Of a stretch of 64,000 nucleotides of DNA, positions 34,998-44,440 are shown in pieces (the first letter of the stretch is position 1; each line of letters starts with the position of its first letter). Location: positions 62,001-126,000 of the forward strand of contig JAGYJW010000006.1 of assembly GCA_018401435.1 (NCBI GenBank), given 5' to 3'. This stretch comes from Deltaproteobacteria bacterium. Its GTDB lineage: Bacteria > Myxococcota_A > UBA796 > UBA2385. The notes beneath the pieces are model-generated. The model was not told the origin of the DNA. It made no database searches and saw nothing but the letters and a program-made list of their open reading frames with translations. A program made the position numbers and the translations under genes.

Positions 34998-36377
34998 ATG
35001 CATCGCGTCTACAACAACATCCTCGAATGCGTGGGCGACACCCCCCTGGTGCGGCTCAACCATGTGACCACCGGCCTGAAGGCCACGGTCTACGCCAAGA
35101 TGGAGTTCTTCAACCCCGCAGGCTCCATCAAGGATCGGGTCGCCCTGCACATCATCGAACAGGCCGAAAAGCGGGGGGATCTCAAGCCCGGCGGCACGAT
35201 CATCGAAGGCACCAGCGGCAATACGGGCGCGGGCCTGGCCATGGTCGCCGCGCTCAAGGGCTACAAGTGCATCTTCGTGCTGCCCGACAAGCAGTCCGAA
35301 GAGAAGCGCGCGGCCCTGCGCGCCTGGGGTGCCCGGGTGGTGGTGACCCCCACCAATGTCGAACCCGAGGATCCCCGCAGCTACTACTCGGTGGCCCGGC
35401 GACTGGTGGACGAGACCCCGAACTCCTTCTACTCGAATCAGTACCACAACCCCGACAATCCCGACGCCCACTACCTCACCACCGGCCCCGAACTCTACGC
35501 CCAGCTCGATGGCAAGCTGGATGTCCTGGTGGGCGGTCTGGGCACCGGCGGCACCATCACGGGCTGCGGGCGCTACTTGAAGGAGAAGAACCCCGACTGC
35601 ACGATCGTGGGCGTCGATCCCGTCGGATCGCTCTACTACGACTACTTCCACACCGGCCAGCTCACCCAGCCCCACACCTATGTGTTGGAAGGCATCGGCG
35701 AGGACTTCCTGCCCTCCACCATGGACTTCAAGCCGGTCGACGATGTGGTGCGCGTCAACGACCGCGAGTGCTTCCAGATGACCCGGCGGCTGGTGCGCGA
35801 GGAGGGCCTCTATGTGGGGGGATCTTGCGGCGCGGCGGTGGCCGGCGCCCTCAAGTACCTGCGCAAGAACGACCGCGAGGGCCTGGTGGCCGTGGTCCTG
35901 CTACCCGATGGCGCCTCCAAATACCTCTCCAAGATCTTCAACGACGCCTGGATGCGCGAGAACGGCTTCTTGGAAGACGACGGCGGCCTGGGCAATGTCG
36001 GCGACCTGATGGACGAGCGTGGCAAGCGCAGCCTGGTCGCGGTCAAGGCCACCGCCCGTGTCAGCGAGGTCATCGGTGTGCTCAAGATGCATGGCATCAG
36101 CCAGGTGCCGGTGGTCGAGGAGGGCAACCTGCGGGGCGTGGTCTTCGACAAGCGCCTGCTGGAGCGCGCCCTGGAGGGCAACCGCGTGGATGTTCCCGTC
36201 GCGGACCTGGTGGATGCCAGCTACTGCACGGTGGACCGCGACACCGAGATCTCGGTGCTGACCGAGCTCTTCCGGCGCTTCAAGGTGGCGGTGGTGCTCG
36301 ACGACGAAAACAGGCCGGTGGACATCATCACCCGCATCGACCTCATCGACTTCATCTCCCAGAACTCCCCGCTCTGA
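34998..36377 (+). CDS. cbs: Cystathionine beta-synthase with C-terminal CBS pair
   Basis: 459 aa. PLP-dependent condensation of serine with homocysteine to cystathionine, first step of reverse transsulfuration. PLP lysine 45 in NPAGSIKDRVAL, Asn/Gly loop EGTSGNTGAGLAMVAALKGY, phosphate loop GGLGTGGTITGCGRYLKEKN, and SCGAAVAGALKYL. From about residue 330 two CBS domains (VSEVIGVLKMHGISQVPVVE, DTEISVLTELFRRFKVAVVL), which bind adenosyl ligands in relatives. Directly followed (73 nt) by the cystathionine gamma-lyase/synthase gene, completing the pathway. Serine rather than O-acetylserine as substrate is inferred from the CBS-domain architecture. Confidence 0.92.
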   Translation: MHRVYNNILECVGDTPLVRLNHVTTGLKATVYAKMEFFNPAGSIKDRVALHIIEQAEKRGDLKPGGTIIEGTSGNTGAGLAMVAALKGYKCIFVLPDKQSEEKRAALRAWGARVVVTPTNVEPEDPRSYYSVARRLVDETPNSFYSNQYHNPDNPDAHYLTTGPELYAQLDGKLDVLVGGLGTGGTITGCGRYLKEKNPDCTIVGVDPVGSLYYDYFHTGQLTQPHTYVLEGIGEDFLPSTMDFKPVDDVVRVNDRECFQMTRRLVREEGLYVGGSCGAAVAGALKYLRKNDREGLVAVVLLPDGASKYLSKIFNDAWMRENGFLEDDGGLGNVGDLMDERGKRSLVAVKATARVSEVIGVLKMHGISQVPVVEEGNLRGVVFDKRLLERALEGNRVDVPVADLVDASYCTVDRDTEISVLTELFRRFKVAVVLDDENRPVDIITRIDLIDFISQNSPL

Positions 36378-36450
36378 TTCCCGGCACGCTGACTCCCCGC
36401 ACCGAGGGCGCGCCGCGGCGCGCTCCCGCCGACACTGCACCGAGGTCCCC

Positions 36451-37569
36451 ATGGGCAAGATCGACCTGAACACCGCCGGCATCGGCACCCGCGCCATCCA
36501 CGCCGGGCAGCCCCCCGAGCCGATCACCGGCGCGGTGATGACCCCGGTCTTCCAGACCTCGACCTATGCCCAGCCCGCCCCGGGGGCCTGGGACTGGGAA
36601 TATAGCCGCACCCACAACCCCACCCGGACGGCCCTGCAGGACTGCATCGCGGCCTTGGAGGGCGGGCGCCACGGCGTCTGCTTCTCGTCGGGGATGGCGG
36701 CCATCGACACGGTGGCCCGCACCCTGCGCCCCGGCGACAAGGTGCTCTGCGGCGACGATGTCTATGGTGGGACCTATCGTCTCTTCACCAAGGAGTGGGC
36801 CAACTACGGCATCGAATTCTCCTTTGTGGACACCTCGGATGTGGACGCGGTCGAGGTGCCCGAAGGCACGAAGATGGTGTGGGTCGAGAGCCCGACCAAC
36901 CCCCTGCTCAAGACCACCGACATTGCAAAGTTGGCCGCGAAAGCCCATAAGGTTGGCGCGATGGTGGTGGTCGACAACACCTTTGCCACCCCGATCTTTC
37001 AGCGCCCGCTGGAGCTTGGGGCCGACGTGGTCGTGCACAGCACCACCAAGTACCTCAATGGCCACTCCGATGTGGTGGGCGGCGTGGTGGTCACCAATGA
37101 CGACGCCTTTGCCGCGCGCCTGGCCTTTCTGCAGAATGCAGCCGGCGCCGTGCCCGGCCCCTGGGACTGCTTCCTGACCCTGCGGGGCCTCAAGACCCTG
37201 CACCTGCGCATGAAGCGGCACGACGAGAACGGGCGCGCCATCGCCGCATGGCTCAAGACCCGTGCCGATGTCGCCTTGGTGCACGATCCCGGCTTTGGCG
37301 GCATGCTCAGCTTCGTGCTTCGGGGCGATCTGGCGGCAGCCACCCGCTTCGTGCAGGCCACCTCGGTCTTCACCCTGGCCGAGAGCCTGGGTGGGGTCGA
37401 GAGCCTGATTGAGCTGCCCGCCATCATGACCCACGCGTCGGTGCCGGCGGAGATCCGCGCGAGCATCGGCTTGCCCGACGGGCTGATTCGCCTGAGCGTG
37501 GGGGTTGAGGATCTGCCCGACCTGCAGCGCGACCTCGAGGCCGCCTTTGAAGCCGCCGCCGGGCGCTGA
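36451..37569 (+). CDS. Cystathionine gamma-lyase/gamma-synthase family enzyme
   Basis: 372 aa, Cys/Met-metabolism PLP family. Motifs: GTRAIHAGQPPEPITGAVM, PVFQTSTYAQ, YSRTHNPTRTALQ, FSSGMAAIDTVARTL, VWVESPTNPLLKTTDI, VVDNTFATPIFQRPL, and the PLP lysine 200 in HSTTKYLNGHSDVVGG; C-terminal SLGGVESLIELPAIMTH and RLSVGVED. GAGG lies 5 nt upstream of ATG. Paired with CBS, so gamma-lyase (cystathionine to cysteine) is the more likely direction; gamma-synthase cannot be excluded from sequence alone. Confidence 0.9.
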   Translation: MGKIDLNTAGIGTRAIHAGQPPEPITGAVMTPVFQTSTYAQPAPGAWDWEYSRTHNPTRTALQDCIAALEGGRHGVCFSSGMAAIDTVARTLRPGDKVLCGDDVYGGTYRLFTKEWANYGIEFSFVDTSDVDAVEVPEGTKMVWVESPTNPLLKTTDIAKLAAKAHKVGAMVVVDNTFATPIFQRPLELGADVVVHSTTKYLNGHSDVVGGVVVTNDDAFAARLAFLQNAAGAVPGPWDCFLTLRGLKTLHLRMKRHDENGRAIAAWLKTRADVALVHDPGFGGMLSFVLRGDLAAATRFVQATSVFTLAESLGGVESLIELPAIMTHASVPAEIRASIGLPDGLIRLSVGVEDLPDLQRDLEAAFEAAAGR

Positions 37570-37668
37570 CCCGCGACATCATGAGACATTAGTTCTCAAT
37601 GAGGAGCCTTCCCCCTGTGCACCGGTTCGCGTAGGGTAGGGGCGTGGCGTTCGACCCAGGTGATCCAG

Positions 37669-38739
37669 ATGCGCGTCCCCTTCAGCTCGTCCCCGCTCTT
37701 CGCCCTGCTCCTGGCGGGTTGTTTTGAGCTGACCCCGCCGCCCCCGCCGCCCATCGAGGGCATCGAGGGCGATGCGGACGCAGACGCAGACGCCGACGCC
37801 GACGCCGATGCTGACGCCGACGCGGACGCCGACGCGGACGCCGACGCGGACGCCGACGCGGACGCCGACGCGGACGCGGACGCCGACACCGACACCGACA
37901 CCGGCACCGGCGGCACCGGCGGCACCGGCGGTGGCGTGGGCTCGGGCGGCGGCGGCTACCACGGCCCCAAGATCCCCATCTGCTACGACCTCGACATCGC
38001 CGCGGCCTACAACCTCTTCGTGCTGTGGGACTACGAGGGCTACGAGAGCGACATCGAAGGCAGGGCCGCAGCAGCCCGCAACTTCAGCTTCACCAGCTTC
38101 TCGCTGGCCTTGCTCGACCAGGGCGGCGACAGCGTGGTGGCCGGCAAGAACCTGACCCTGGACAATGGGCAGCTCTACGGGGACGCCGCCTATGCCAACC
38201 GCGAGTTCATCTCGGACTCGGTCAACTTCTATGGGGGCGGATCGGCCCGGCTGGACACGCCGCTGGACTTCCCGACGGCCGAGGCCAACCTCTACGCCAC
38301 CTCCACCGCCCTGGGCGCCATCGGCAGGAACGGGACGACCACGGTCAACCCCTACGGCGGCAACGGCATCTATATGTCGGGCACCGACGGCAGCCTGAAC
38401 ATCTTCCGGGTGGACTACGCGGATCTCGCGGTGGCGACCTATATCGACATCACGGTGCCCGCCGGCTCCACCACCCTGATCAATGTATCGGGTTGGAGCG
38501 TCAGCCTCAGCGGGCTGGCCATCCACCTCAATGGCGGCACCACCGAGACCACGCTGTGGAATCTGCACCGCGCCCGCTACCTCGACCTGTCGGCCATCGA
38601 CTTCCAGGGTTCGGTGCTGGCGCCATGGGCCGAGGTCCAGTTCGACAACGGCCAGTTCAACGGCACCCTGATCGCCGACACGGCCTTTGGCAACGGGCAG
38701 TACAACCTCAGCCTCTTCACCGGCGAGATCTGCAACTGA
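37669..38739 (+). CDS. Choice-of-anchor-A-like lipoprotein with (Asp-Ala)n linker
   Basis: 356 aa. Signal ending [14 protein letters not shown] (lipobox LAGC), then a Pro run, about 19 Asp-Ala dipeptides, Asp-Thr and Gly/Thr linkers, and a beta-rich domain: [93 protein letters not shown]. The N-FxVF...[10 protein letters not shown] and GSVLAP...NGxxNGxL pattern matches the 'choice-of-anchor A' secreted adhesin-like domain. ATG 37669 is preferred over GTG 37660 because AGGTGA lies 5 nt upstream. A cell-surface structural or binding role is inferred. Confidence 0.78.
   Translation: MRVPFSSSPLFALLLAGCFELTPPPPPPIEGIEGDADADADADADADADADADADADADADADADADADADADTDTDTGTGGTGGTGGGVGSGGGGYHGPKIPICYDLDIAAAYNLFVLWDYEGYESDIEGRAAAARNFSFTSFSLALLDQGGDSVVAGKNLTLDNGQLYGDAAYANREFISDSVNFYGGGSARLDTPLDFPTAEANLYATSTALGAIGRNGTTTVNPYGGNGIYMSGTDGSLNIFRVDYADLAVATYIDITVPAGSTTLINVSGWSVSLSGLAIHLNGGTTETTLWNLHRARYLDLSAIDFQGSVLAPWAEVQFDNGQFNGTLIADTAFGNGQYNLSLFTGEICN
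37771..37887 (+). repeat. 6-bp GACGCn tandem repeat coding poly(Asp-Ala)
   Basis: About 19 units of GAC/GAT-GCn, interrupted only by synonymous third-position changes, in the linker of the lipoprotein. The mixture of synonymous codons suggests selection on the dipeptide rather than recent slippage alone. Confidence 0.9.
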
Positions 38740-38756
38740 GCGGCGCCTTGGCGGGA

Positions 38757-38762
38757 TAGGGG
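38757..38762 (+). promoter_or_regulatory. Leaderless-type -10 TAGGGG before the GT4 gene
   Basis: GGCGGGATAGGGGGCGGGCG ends directly at ATG 38770; only 7 nt separate the hexamer from the start codon and no Shine-Dalgarno fits, so transcription would begin at or next to the ATG. Near-identical to the element at 17930-17945. Confidence 0.5.
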
Positions 38763-38769
38763 GCGGGCG

Positions 38770-39876
38770 ATGCGCATCGCCTACCTTGTGCCCGCACCCG
38801 GCGTTCCGGTCCAAGGCCCCAACGGCTGCAGCGCCCATGTGCGCGGCGTCGTCGGGGCCTTGTCCTTGGACCACGATGTGCGGCTCTATGCCGCCCGCCG
38901 GGTAGACCGTCGCGGCGCCTTCGGTTCCCCCCTGCCGGCCGAAGAGACCGGCCTGCCCAGCTGGCCGGGCGTGCTGCGCAGCTGGCAAGAGCTGCGCGAG
39001 GTGCGGGCCGCCCGCCGCCTGGCCGCGCGGGTCGAGGCCGACGCCCACGACGGCTGGATGCCGGACCTGATCATCGAGCGCCACAGCCTGTTTTCGGACG
39101 CCGGCTGGCGCCTGCACGATCGGCTGGGCCTGCCCTGGGTGCTGGAGGTCAACGCCCCGGCCCTGATGGAGCGCCGCCGCTTCGAGCAGCTGCATCGCCC
39201 GGATCTGGGCGCCCGCTGGGAGCGCCGGGTGCTGCAGGCTGCGCCGGTGGTGGTGGGGGTCAGCCAGTGGCTGGTGCGCTGGCTCAAAGAAGAGGTGGGC
39301 TGCCGCAACGCCTTGTGGGTGCCCAACGGGGTGCCGGCGCTTCGGGGCGACCGCGCCCGAGGCCGTGCGGCGCTCGGGCTGAGCGAGTCGGACCGGGCGG
39401 TGGGCTTTGTGGGCTCCATGCGGCCCTGGCATGGGGTGGAGCGCCTGCCGGCCATCGCCGCCGCCGCCCAGGCCCGCCTCGTGCTGATCGGGCCCACCAC
39501 CCCCGATCAGGTGCCCGCGGGCGCCCTGGCCACCGGCTTTCTGGACGGGCAGGCCCTGGCCGACGCGGTGGCCGCCTTGGACGTGGGCCTCTCGCCCCAC
39601 CCCGCCGATGCCCCCCCCTGGTTCTGCCCCCTCAAGATCCTGGACTACCGCGCCCAGGGCACGCCCGTGGTGGCCACCGATGTCGGGGATGCCGCCGCCC
39701 TGGTGGAGGACGGGGGCAGCGTGGTGCCCGCCGACGACCGCGACGCCCTGGTCACCGCTGTCCTGGCCTGGATGGGCCGGCGCAGCACCCCGCGCGTGCG
39801 CAGCTGGCGCTCGGTCGCCCGGGAGCTGCTGGCCGCATCGGGCCGTGGCGCATCCCCCGCGCGGTTCGCGCGTTAG
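38770..39876 (+). CDS. Glycosyltransferase family 4 (GT-B) protein
   Basis: 368 aa. N-terminal acceptor domain MRIAYLVPAPGVPVQGPNGC (Gly-rich opening loop), PDLIIERHSLFSDAGWRLHD, VVVGVSQWLVRWL; C-terminal nucleotide-sugar domain with WVPNGVPAL, VGFVGSMRPWHGVERL and the GT4 signature CPLKILDYRAQGTPVVATDV. Transfers a sugar from an NDP donor to an unknown acceptor, probably envelope polysaccharide or lipid. Its TAG stop forms the first three bases of the next gene's -10 element. Confidence 0.88.
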   Translation: MRIAYLVPAPGVPVQGPNGCSAHVRGVVGALSLDHDVRLYAARRVDRRGAFGSPLPAEETGLPSWPGVLRSWQELREVRAARRLAARVEADAHDGWMPDLIIERHSLFSDAGWRLHDRLGLPWVLEVNAPALMERRRFEQLHRPDLGARWERRVLQAAPVVVGVSQWLVRWLKEEVGCRNALWVPNGVPALRGDRARGRAALGLSESDRAVGFVGSMRPWHGVERLPAIAAAAQARLVLIGPTTPDQVPAGALATGFLDGQALADAVAALDVGLSPHPADAPPWFCPLKILDYRAQGTPVVATDVGDAAALVEDGGSVVPADDRDALVTAVLAWMGRRSTPRVRSWRSVARELLAASGRGASPARFAR

Positions 39877-39879
39877 GCT
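39874..39879 (+). promoter_or_regulatory. Leaderless-type -10 TAGGCT before plsB
   Basis: CGTTAGGCTCGTCGTCATGG: the hexamer is 7 nt before ATG 39887, with no Shine-Dalgarno. It overlaps the stop codon of the preceding GT4 gene. Confidence 0.5.
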
Positions 39880-39886
39880 CGTCGTC

Positions 39887-42520
39887 ATGGACGCTCCGCC
39901 GCTTGTTGACGAATCGCCCCCCCTCGAAGCCCGGGGCGGCGCCACCCTGCCCGATGGCCCCCGACCCCCAGAGGGCTCGGCCATGTTGCGGCGTTTCGGC
40001 CCCCTCTACTGGCTGAGTGGCCTGGGACTGCTGCTCTTTGGCGTGCGCCTGGAAGAGCACTCCGCAGAGAATATCCGGCGGGCCACCGCGACTGGACCCC
40101 TCGTCTATGCGCTCTACAACCGTTCTCTCATCGATTGGTTGGCCCTCAACATCATGCTCAACCAGCGCCGCCTGCCCCTGGCGGCGCTGTCGGTGGGCAT
40201 CCGCAGCACCTGGCTGCGCCCCCTGCTCAGCGGCATCTCCGAGGCCTGGCGGGCCCTGGGACGGCTGACCAGCGGGCGCGGCGCGCCAGACCCCGTGGCG
40301 TCGGGGGCCTTGGCCCAGCTGGTGGCCCGCGGCGGCACCGCCTGCGTCTTCTTGACCGCGCGCCAGCCCTTTCGCGAGGCCCTGGGGGCGGGCATGCCCG
40401 ATGTGGTCGAACCCCTGCTGGCCGCCCAGGAGCGTTGCGACCGCCCCGTCCAGATCGTGCCGGTGGCGGTGATCTGGCGCCGCGAACCCGAAGCCACCCG
40501 CGGCGAGGTCGCGCGCTTCTTGCTGGGCAACCAGGACGAGCCGGGCCCCTTTGGCAAGCTCTGGTCCGTGATCAACCGCAGCGGTGGTGGCCTGGTGCAG
40601 GCGGGCGAGGCCCTGGATCTGCGCAAGCTGCAGGCCCGGATCGAGAGCAAGGACCGCCCCACCGCGGTGCGAACGGCGCGCATGGTGCTGCGGCGCTACC
40701 TCTACCGCGAGAGCCAGGTGGTGCGTGGGCCGCGCATCCGGCCCCATCGGGCGATTCGTCGCATCGTGCTGGGTTCGGCCGAGGTCAAGCGCCTGGTGGC
40801 CGAAGAGGCCGCCGGCAGCCAGCGCTCCGAGGCCGCCGTCCGGGCCTCGGTGGCCCGCGCCCTGGACCGCCTCGCCGCCCGCATGCAGGCCTCCTGGATG
40901 CAGATCGGCGACTACTCCTGCCGCTTCTTGTTCAACCGCATCTACGATGGCGTGGACATTCGCGAAGAGGACCTGGACAAGCTGCGGGCCGCCCTGCGCG
41001 CGGGCACGCCGGTGCTGGTGCCCAACCACCGCAGCCACCTCGACTACCTGCTGCTGTCTTGGGTCTTCTATCGGCATGACCTCGCGCCGCCCCACATCGT
41101 GGCTGGCGACAACCTCGGCTTCTTTCCGCTGGGTCCGGTGTTGCGCCGCATGGGCGCCTTCTTCATCAAGCGCAGCTTCAAGGGTGACCGCGTCTTTCCA
41201 GTCGTCTTTGAGCGCTACCTGCGCCAGCTCATCCGAGATGGCTTCCCCATCGAGTTCTTCATCGAAGGCGGCCGCAGCCGGACCGGCAAGATGCTGCCCC
41301 CAAAGCTGGGCGTCTTGGGCATGGTGATGGACGCGGCCGCAACCGTGCGGGCCGAACACGCCGTCACCTTCGTGCCGGTGAGCATCGCCTACGAGCAGAT
41401 CGCCGAGGAGAAGGTCTACCAGCGCGAGCTGTCGGGCCAACCCAAGCAGAAGGAGGACCTGGGCCAGCTGGTTCGGGCCACCCGCGTGTTGGGGCGTCGC
41501 TATGGCCGGGTCTATCTGCGCATTGGAGACGCCTTCACCACCGACGACGCCCTGGGCAGCGCCAGCGGCAAATGGAAGGAGCTGGACCGGGAGCACCGAC
41601 AGGAGATCCTGCAGCGCACCGGCGAACGCCTGGTGCACCGCATCGCCGAAACGACCGTGGTCCTGCCCACTTCCCTGGTGGCCATGGCCCTGTTGGCCCA
41701 GACCACGAGGGGCATCCGGGTGAGCGAGCTGCACGCCCGGGTGGGCCGCCTGCGGGATCTTGTCGAAGGGGCGGGCGCGCGCACCGCCAACAGCCTCAGC
41801 CATGCGGGGTGGGCGATCGAGCAGGCGCTCTCGCGCTTCGAGGCGGCCCGCATGGTGATGCGGGTGCCCAACGACGAAGGCGACATCCTGCAGGTGGCCT
41901 TCGAGCAGCGCATCACCCTGGAATACTACAAGAACGCGCTGCTGCACTTCGTCACCCCCGCCAGCCTGATGGCGGCGGCGGTGCGGGGCCTCTCGGTGGC
42001 GGGAGAGCCCCTGGACCCCACCCGCCTGCAGGCCCTCTTCCAGCTGCAGGTCTTCTTGTTGCGCTACGAGGTCACCCTGGACCCCGAGGTCCCCCTGGAG
42101 GCCCTGGAGGCCCAAGCCATCGACAGCCTGGTGGCCTATGGCGCCTTGGACCGGGACGCAGATGGCGCCTTGTCGGTGGCCGCGCGGGGGCGGGTGACCG
42201 AGCTGGCGGAGGTCACCCGGAACTTCCTCGAGTCCTACCTGATGGTGTTGCAAGGGGCCCAGGCCCTGCGCAGCCGCGACATCCCCACCGCCGAACTTGC
42301 CGGTCGCATTCAGGAGTGGGGCAAGGTGCGGCTGGCCATTGACGAGATCGAGCGCCACGAGGCTCTCTCCCTGTCCAACCTGTCCAATGCCGTGAAGGCC
42401 TTCCGCGAGGAGGGCGCTCTGGAGCTGCGGGCGGCAGGGGGTGGCTTGCAATTCAACGAGGCGGCAGTGACCCACTATGTGGCGTCCTTGCAGCTGCTGT
42501 TGGCCCGGCGCGCGGAGTGA
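39887..42520 (+). CDS. plsB: Glycerol-3-phosphate acyltransferase PlsB
   Basis: 877 aa, close to the usual PlsB length. Inner-membrane enzyme making 1-acyl-glycerol-3-phosphate, the first step of phospholipid synthesis. Acyltransferase block I VLVPNHRSHLDYLLLSWVFY (catalytic HxxxxD), block II GAFFIKRSFKGD, block III FPIEFFIEGGRSRTGKMLPP and block IV VTFVPVSIAYEQI are all present in order. The N-terminal extension carries an LPLAALSVGIRSTWLRPLLS-type region. ATG 39887 is the first sensible start and fits the leaderless promoter. Overlaps the following gene by one base (TGATG). Confidence 0.93.
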   Translation: MDAPPLVDESPPLEARGGATLPDGPRPPEGSAMLRRFGPLYWLSGLGLLLFGVRLEEHSAENIRRATATGPLVYALYNRSLIDWLALNIMLNQRRLPLAALSVGIRSTWLRPLLSGISEAWRALGRLTSGRGAPDPVASGALAQLVARGGTACVFLTARQPFREALGAGMPDVVEPLLAAQERCDRPVQIVPVAVIWRREPEATRGEVARFLLGNQDEPGPFGKLWSVINRSGGGLVQAGEALDLRKLQARIESKDRPTAVRTARMVLRRYLYRESQVVRGPRIRPHRAIRRIVLGSAEVKRLVAEEAAGSQRSEAAVRASVARALDRLAARMQASWMQIGDYSCRFLFNRIYDGVDIREEDLDKLRAALRAGTPVLVPNHRSHLDYLLLSWVFYRHDLAPPHIVAGDNLGFFPLGPVLRRMGAFFIKRSFKGDRVFPVVFERYLRQLIRDGFPIEFFIEGGRSRTGKMLPPKLGVLGMVMDAAATVRAEHAVTFVPVSIAYEQIAEEKVYQRELSGQPKQKEDLGQLVRATRVLGRRYGRVYLRIGDAFTTDDALGSASGKWKELDREHRQEILQRTGERLVHRIAETTVVLPTSLVAMALLAQTTRGIRVSELHARVGRLRDLVEGAGARTANSLSHAGWAIEQALSRFEAARMVMRVPNDEGDILQVAFEQRITLEYYKNALLHFVTPASLMAAAVRGLSVAGEPLDPTRLQALFQLQVFLLRYEVTLDPEVPLEALEAQAIDSLVAYGALDRDADGALSVAARGRVTELAEVTRNFLESYLMVLQGAQALRSRDIPTAELAGRIQEWGKVRLAIDEIERHEALSLSNLSNAVKAFREEGALELRAAGGGLQFNEAAVTHYVASLQLLLARRAE

Positions 42521-42993
42521 TGGAAGGCGACGGCGCCGAGGCCGACCTGGCGCCGGCAGCAGAGGCCGAAGCCGGCATCCGCACCTTCCCCCGGGTGGAC
42601 GCCCTCTTCGCAGGAGAACCTCCGCCACCGCCCCGCTCGGCCACGGCCTTTCTGCGCACCTTGCGGCGGGTGCTGCTGGTGGCCATTCCCTTGGATGCCC
42701 TGGGCATCTTCTGTTGGACGGGCGTGCCCGGCGCGGTGCTGACCCTCTACGCCTACCTCGCGGCCGACGCCGAGATGGCCCGGGTCGATGGGGGCGAGTA
42801 TAGCGCCGAAGACGCCGCCGCAGTGGCGCGGGTGCGCTCCATCTCGACCTTCTTCCTGTATTTCTCGGTGGTCAGCTTCCTGGCCCAGGCCACGCTCTTC
42901 GCGACCGGACTCTACAACGACTATGTGGGCATGGTCTCCAATGGCTTGGGCCGCCTGGCCGAGGTCCTGGGCTGGGGAGTCGATCTGCCCTGA
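42520..42993 (+). CDS. Small membrane protein, two or three helices
   Basis: 157 aa. The N-terminal ~45 residues are acidic and Pro-rich; helices RVLLVAIPLDALGIFCW, VLTLYAYLAADAEM and TFFLYFSVVSFLAQATLFAT follow. No family recognised. ATG 42520 shares one base with the plsB stop, so expression is coupled to plsB. A role in membrane lipid synthesis is possible only by position. Confidence 0.6.
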   Translation: MEGDGAEADLAPAAEAEAGIRTFPRVDALFAGEPPPPPRSATAFLRTLRRVLLVAIPLDALGIFCWTGVPGAVLTLYAYLAADAEMARVDGGEYSAEDAAAVARVRSISTFFLYFSVVSFLAQATLFATGLYNDYVGMVSNGLGRLAEVLGWGVDLP

Positions 42994-43020
42994 GCGTCTC
43001 GCAGCAGGGCGCCGGATCGA

Positions 43021-44369
43021 TCAGAGGCGCAAAGTGGCCATATAGACGTGGTTGTCGCCGCGCTCGCCCTGGTTCCAGACCACATGGAAGGCCCCGCTGC
43101 GGTCGGTCACCAGGCTGGGCAGGCCCGGCTTGCCCCACCCGATGCGCGCCACCCGGTGGGGGGCCTCCCAGCCCTGGCCGCGGTCGATGCTATAGAGCAG
43201 CTCTGCGTCGGCGCCGGCATCCCACCCCCAGACGATGACCCTCACCCCGTCGTCGTTCACAGCGATGTCGGGGTCGAAATGAAAGCCGCCCAGGCCCTCG
43301 GCCGGAGTCTGCACAACGTCCTCCCAGGCCCCCGGCTTGCCCGAGCGCACATAGATGTGCAGGGGGCGGCCGCGCTCCTTGTGGAACCAGGCCACATGGT
43401 CGGCTCCGTCGGGGCCAAAGGCGAAGTGAGCGCGTTCGCCGGGCTTTCCGGGCGGGCGGCTGAGGTCTTCGGGGGCGCTGATCTGCCCGTCGCGGACCTC
43501 GGCCACATAGAGGGTGGTCTGCCCGCCGCCCACGCCCTCGTCCCACCCCACCAGGGCCGAGCCATCGGGTCGGCGCTCGATATTGCTGTGCCAGGCGTCC
43601 AGTCGACCGTCGCTCAGGGCTTGGGGCGCTGTCCACGCCCCCCCCTTGCGCCAGCGGGCGTGGGCGCGGAAACGGTGGGCCGGGTCCATCTTCTTGCCGA
43701 TCCAGACATAGGCGAGGTCGCCGGTCGCCATATCGGCGATGTGTCCGCTGCCGATCTCACCCTCGGGGTCGTCGGGGGTGAGGGCTTCGGGTGGAGACCA
43801 GCGGCCGTGGGCCCAGGTGGTGACAAAGCCCTGGCTGCTGAAGTTCGGTTTGGCGTGATCGAAGGCCACGACTGCGCTGCCATCGGCCAGGGCGATCAGG
43901 TCAGGGCCCCAGTTGCGGCCTTCGGGGAAGCCCAGGGGGGCCTCGGCGCTCCAGTCGCCGCCGGGACGCCGCAGCCGGTGCATGATGAGATCGCCCGCAT
44001 CGAGTCGGCTATAATAGACGGCGTGCAAGCTGCCGTCTGGGCCTGCCGCTATCTGCGGGCGGTAGCCGCCCCCCGCTGGGCCCGACAGGCGCTCGGCCGA
44101 GGTCCACAGGCCCGCCGGGCCGGGTGCCGGCCCCGGGGGCGCAGGCCAGCTGTGGAAGACGGGGAAACCCGTAGGGTCCTGCAAGGCGGCCCCGCTGCCC
44201 GGTGCGCCGGCGGGCGGCGGACCGGGGGCCGGACCCGACCGGGGGCGCCCGCTGCGCCGCCGGGCGGGGCCGGCACCGCGGGCAGGGGCAGGGCGGCGAC
44301 CGGCGCGGGGTCGGGCGCGTTGGTGCAGCAGGCCAGCAGCAGCGAGAGGGTGGCAGGAAGGCGGTTCAG
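43021..44369 (-). CDS. Lipoprotein with BNR/sialidase-like beta-propeller (CTG start, one frameshift)
   Basis: The leader [20 protein letters not shown] has lipobox LLAC and would start at CTG 44369, with GGAGG 6 nt upstream; no ATG, GTG or TTG is available there. After a Pro/Gly-rich segment the frame shifts near 44230. Then come six or more blade-like repeats with Asp-box-style motifs: [120 protein letters not shown]. The pattern PDGS-hVaW is typical of exo-alpha-sialidase/BNR-type propellers. Catalytic sialidase residues are not evident; ligand binding is more likely. Confidence 0.7.
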
Positions 44370-44396
44370 GGCAGGCCTCCAGGCGACCGGGCCTCG

Positions 44397-44406
44397 GGGC
44401 TATGCT
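44397..44406. promoter_or_regulatory. Overlapping divergent -10-like elements
   Basis: Plus strand TATGCT (44401-44406) and minus strand TAGCCC (44402-44397) overlap between the propeller lipoprotein (minus) and the FGE-family gene (plus). Assigned only by resemblance to the recurrent element. Confidence 0.3.
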
Positions 44407-44440
44407 CGGGGGGCCTAGCCCATGGAGCCTTGCTGCGCCG

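Noticed and set aside
37579..39984. 801-aa minus-strand open frame
   Set aside because: Antisense of the Asp-Ala lipoprotein and GT4 genes, with long Val-Gly repeats mirroring the linker.
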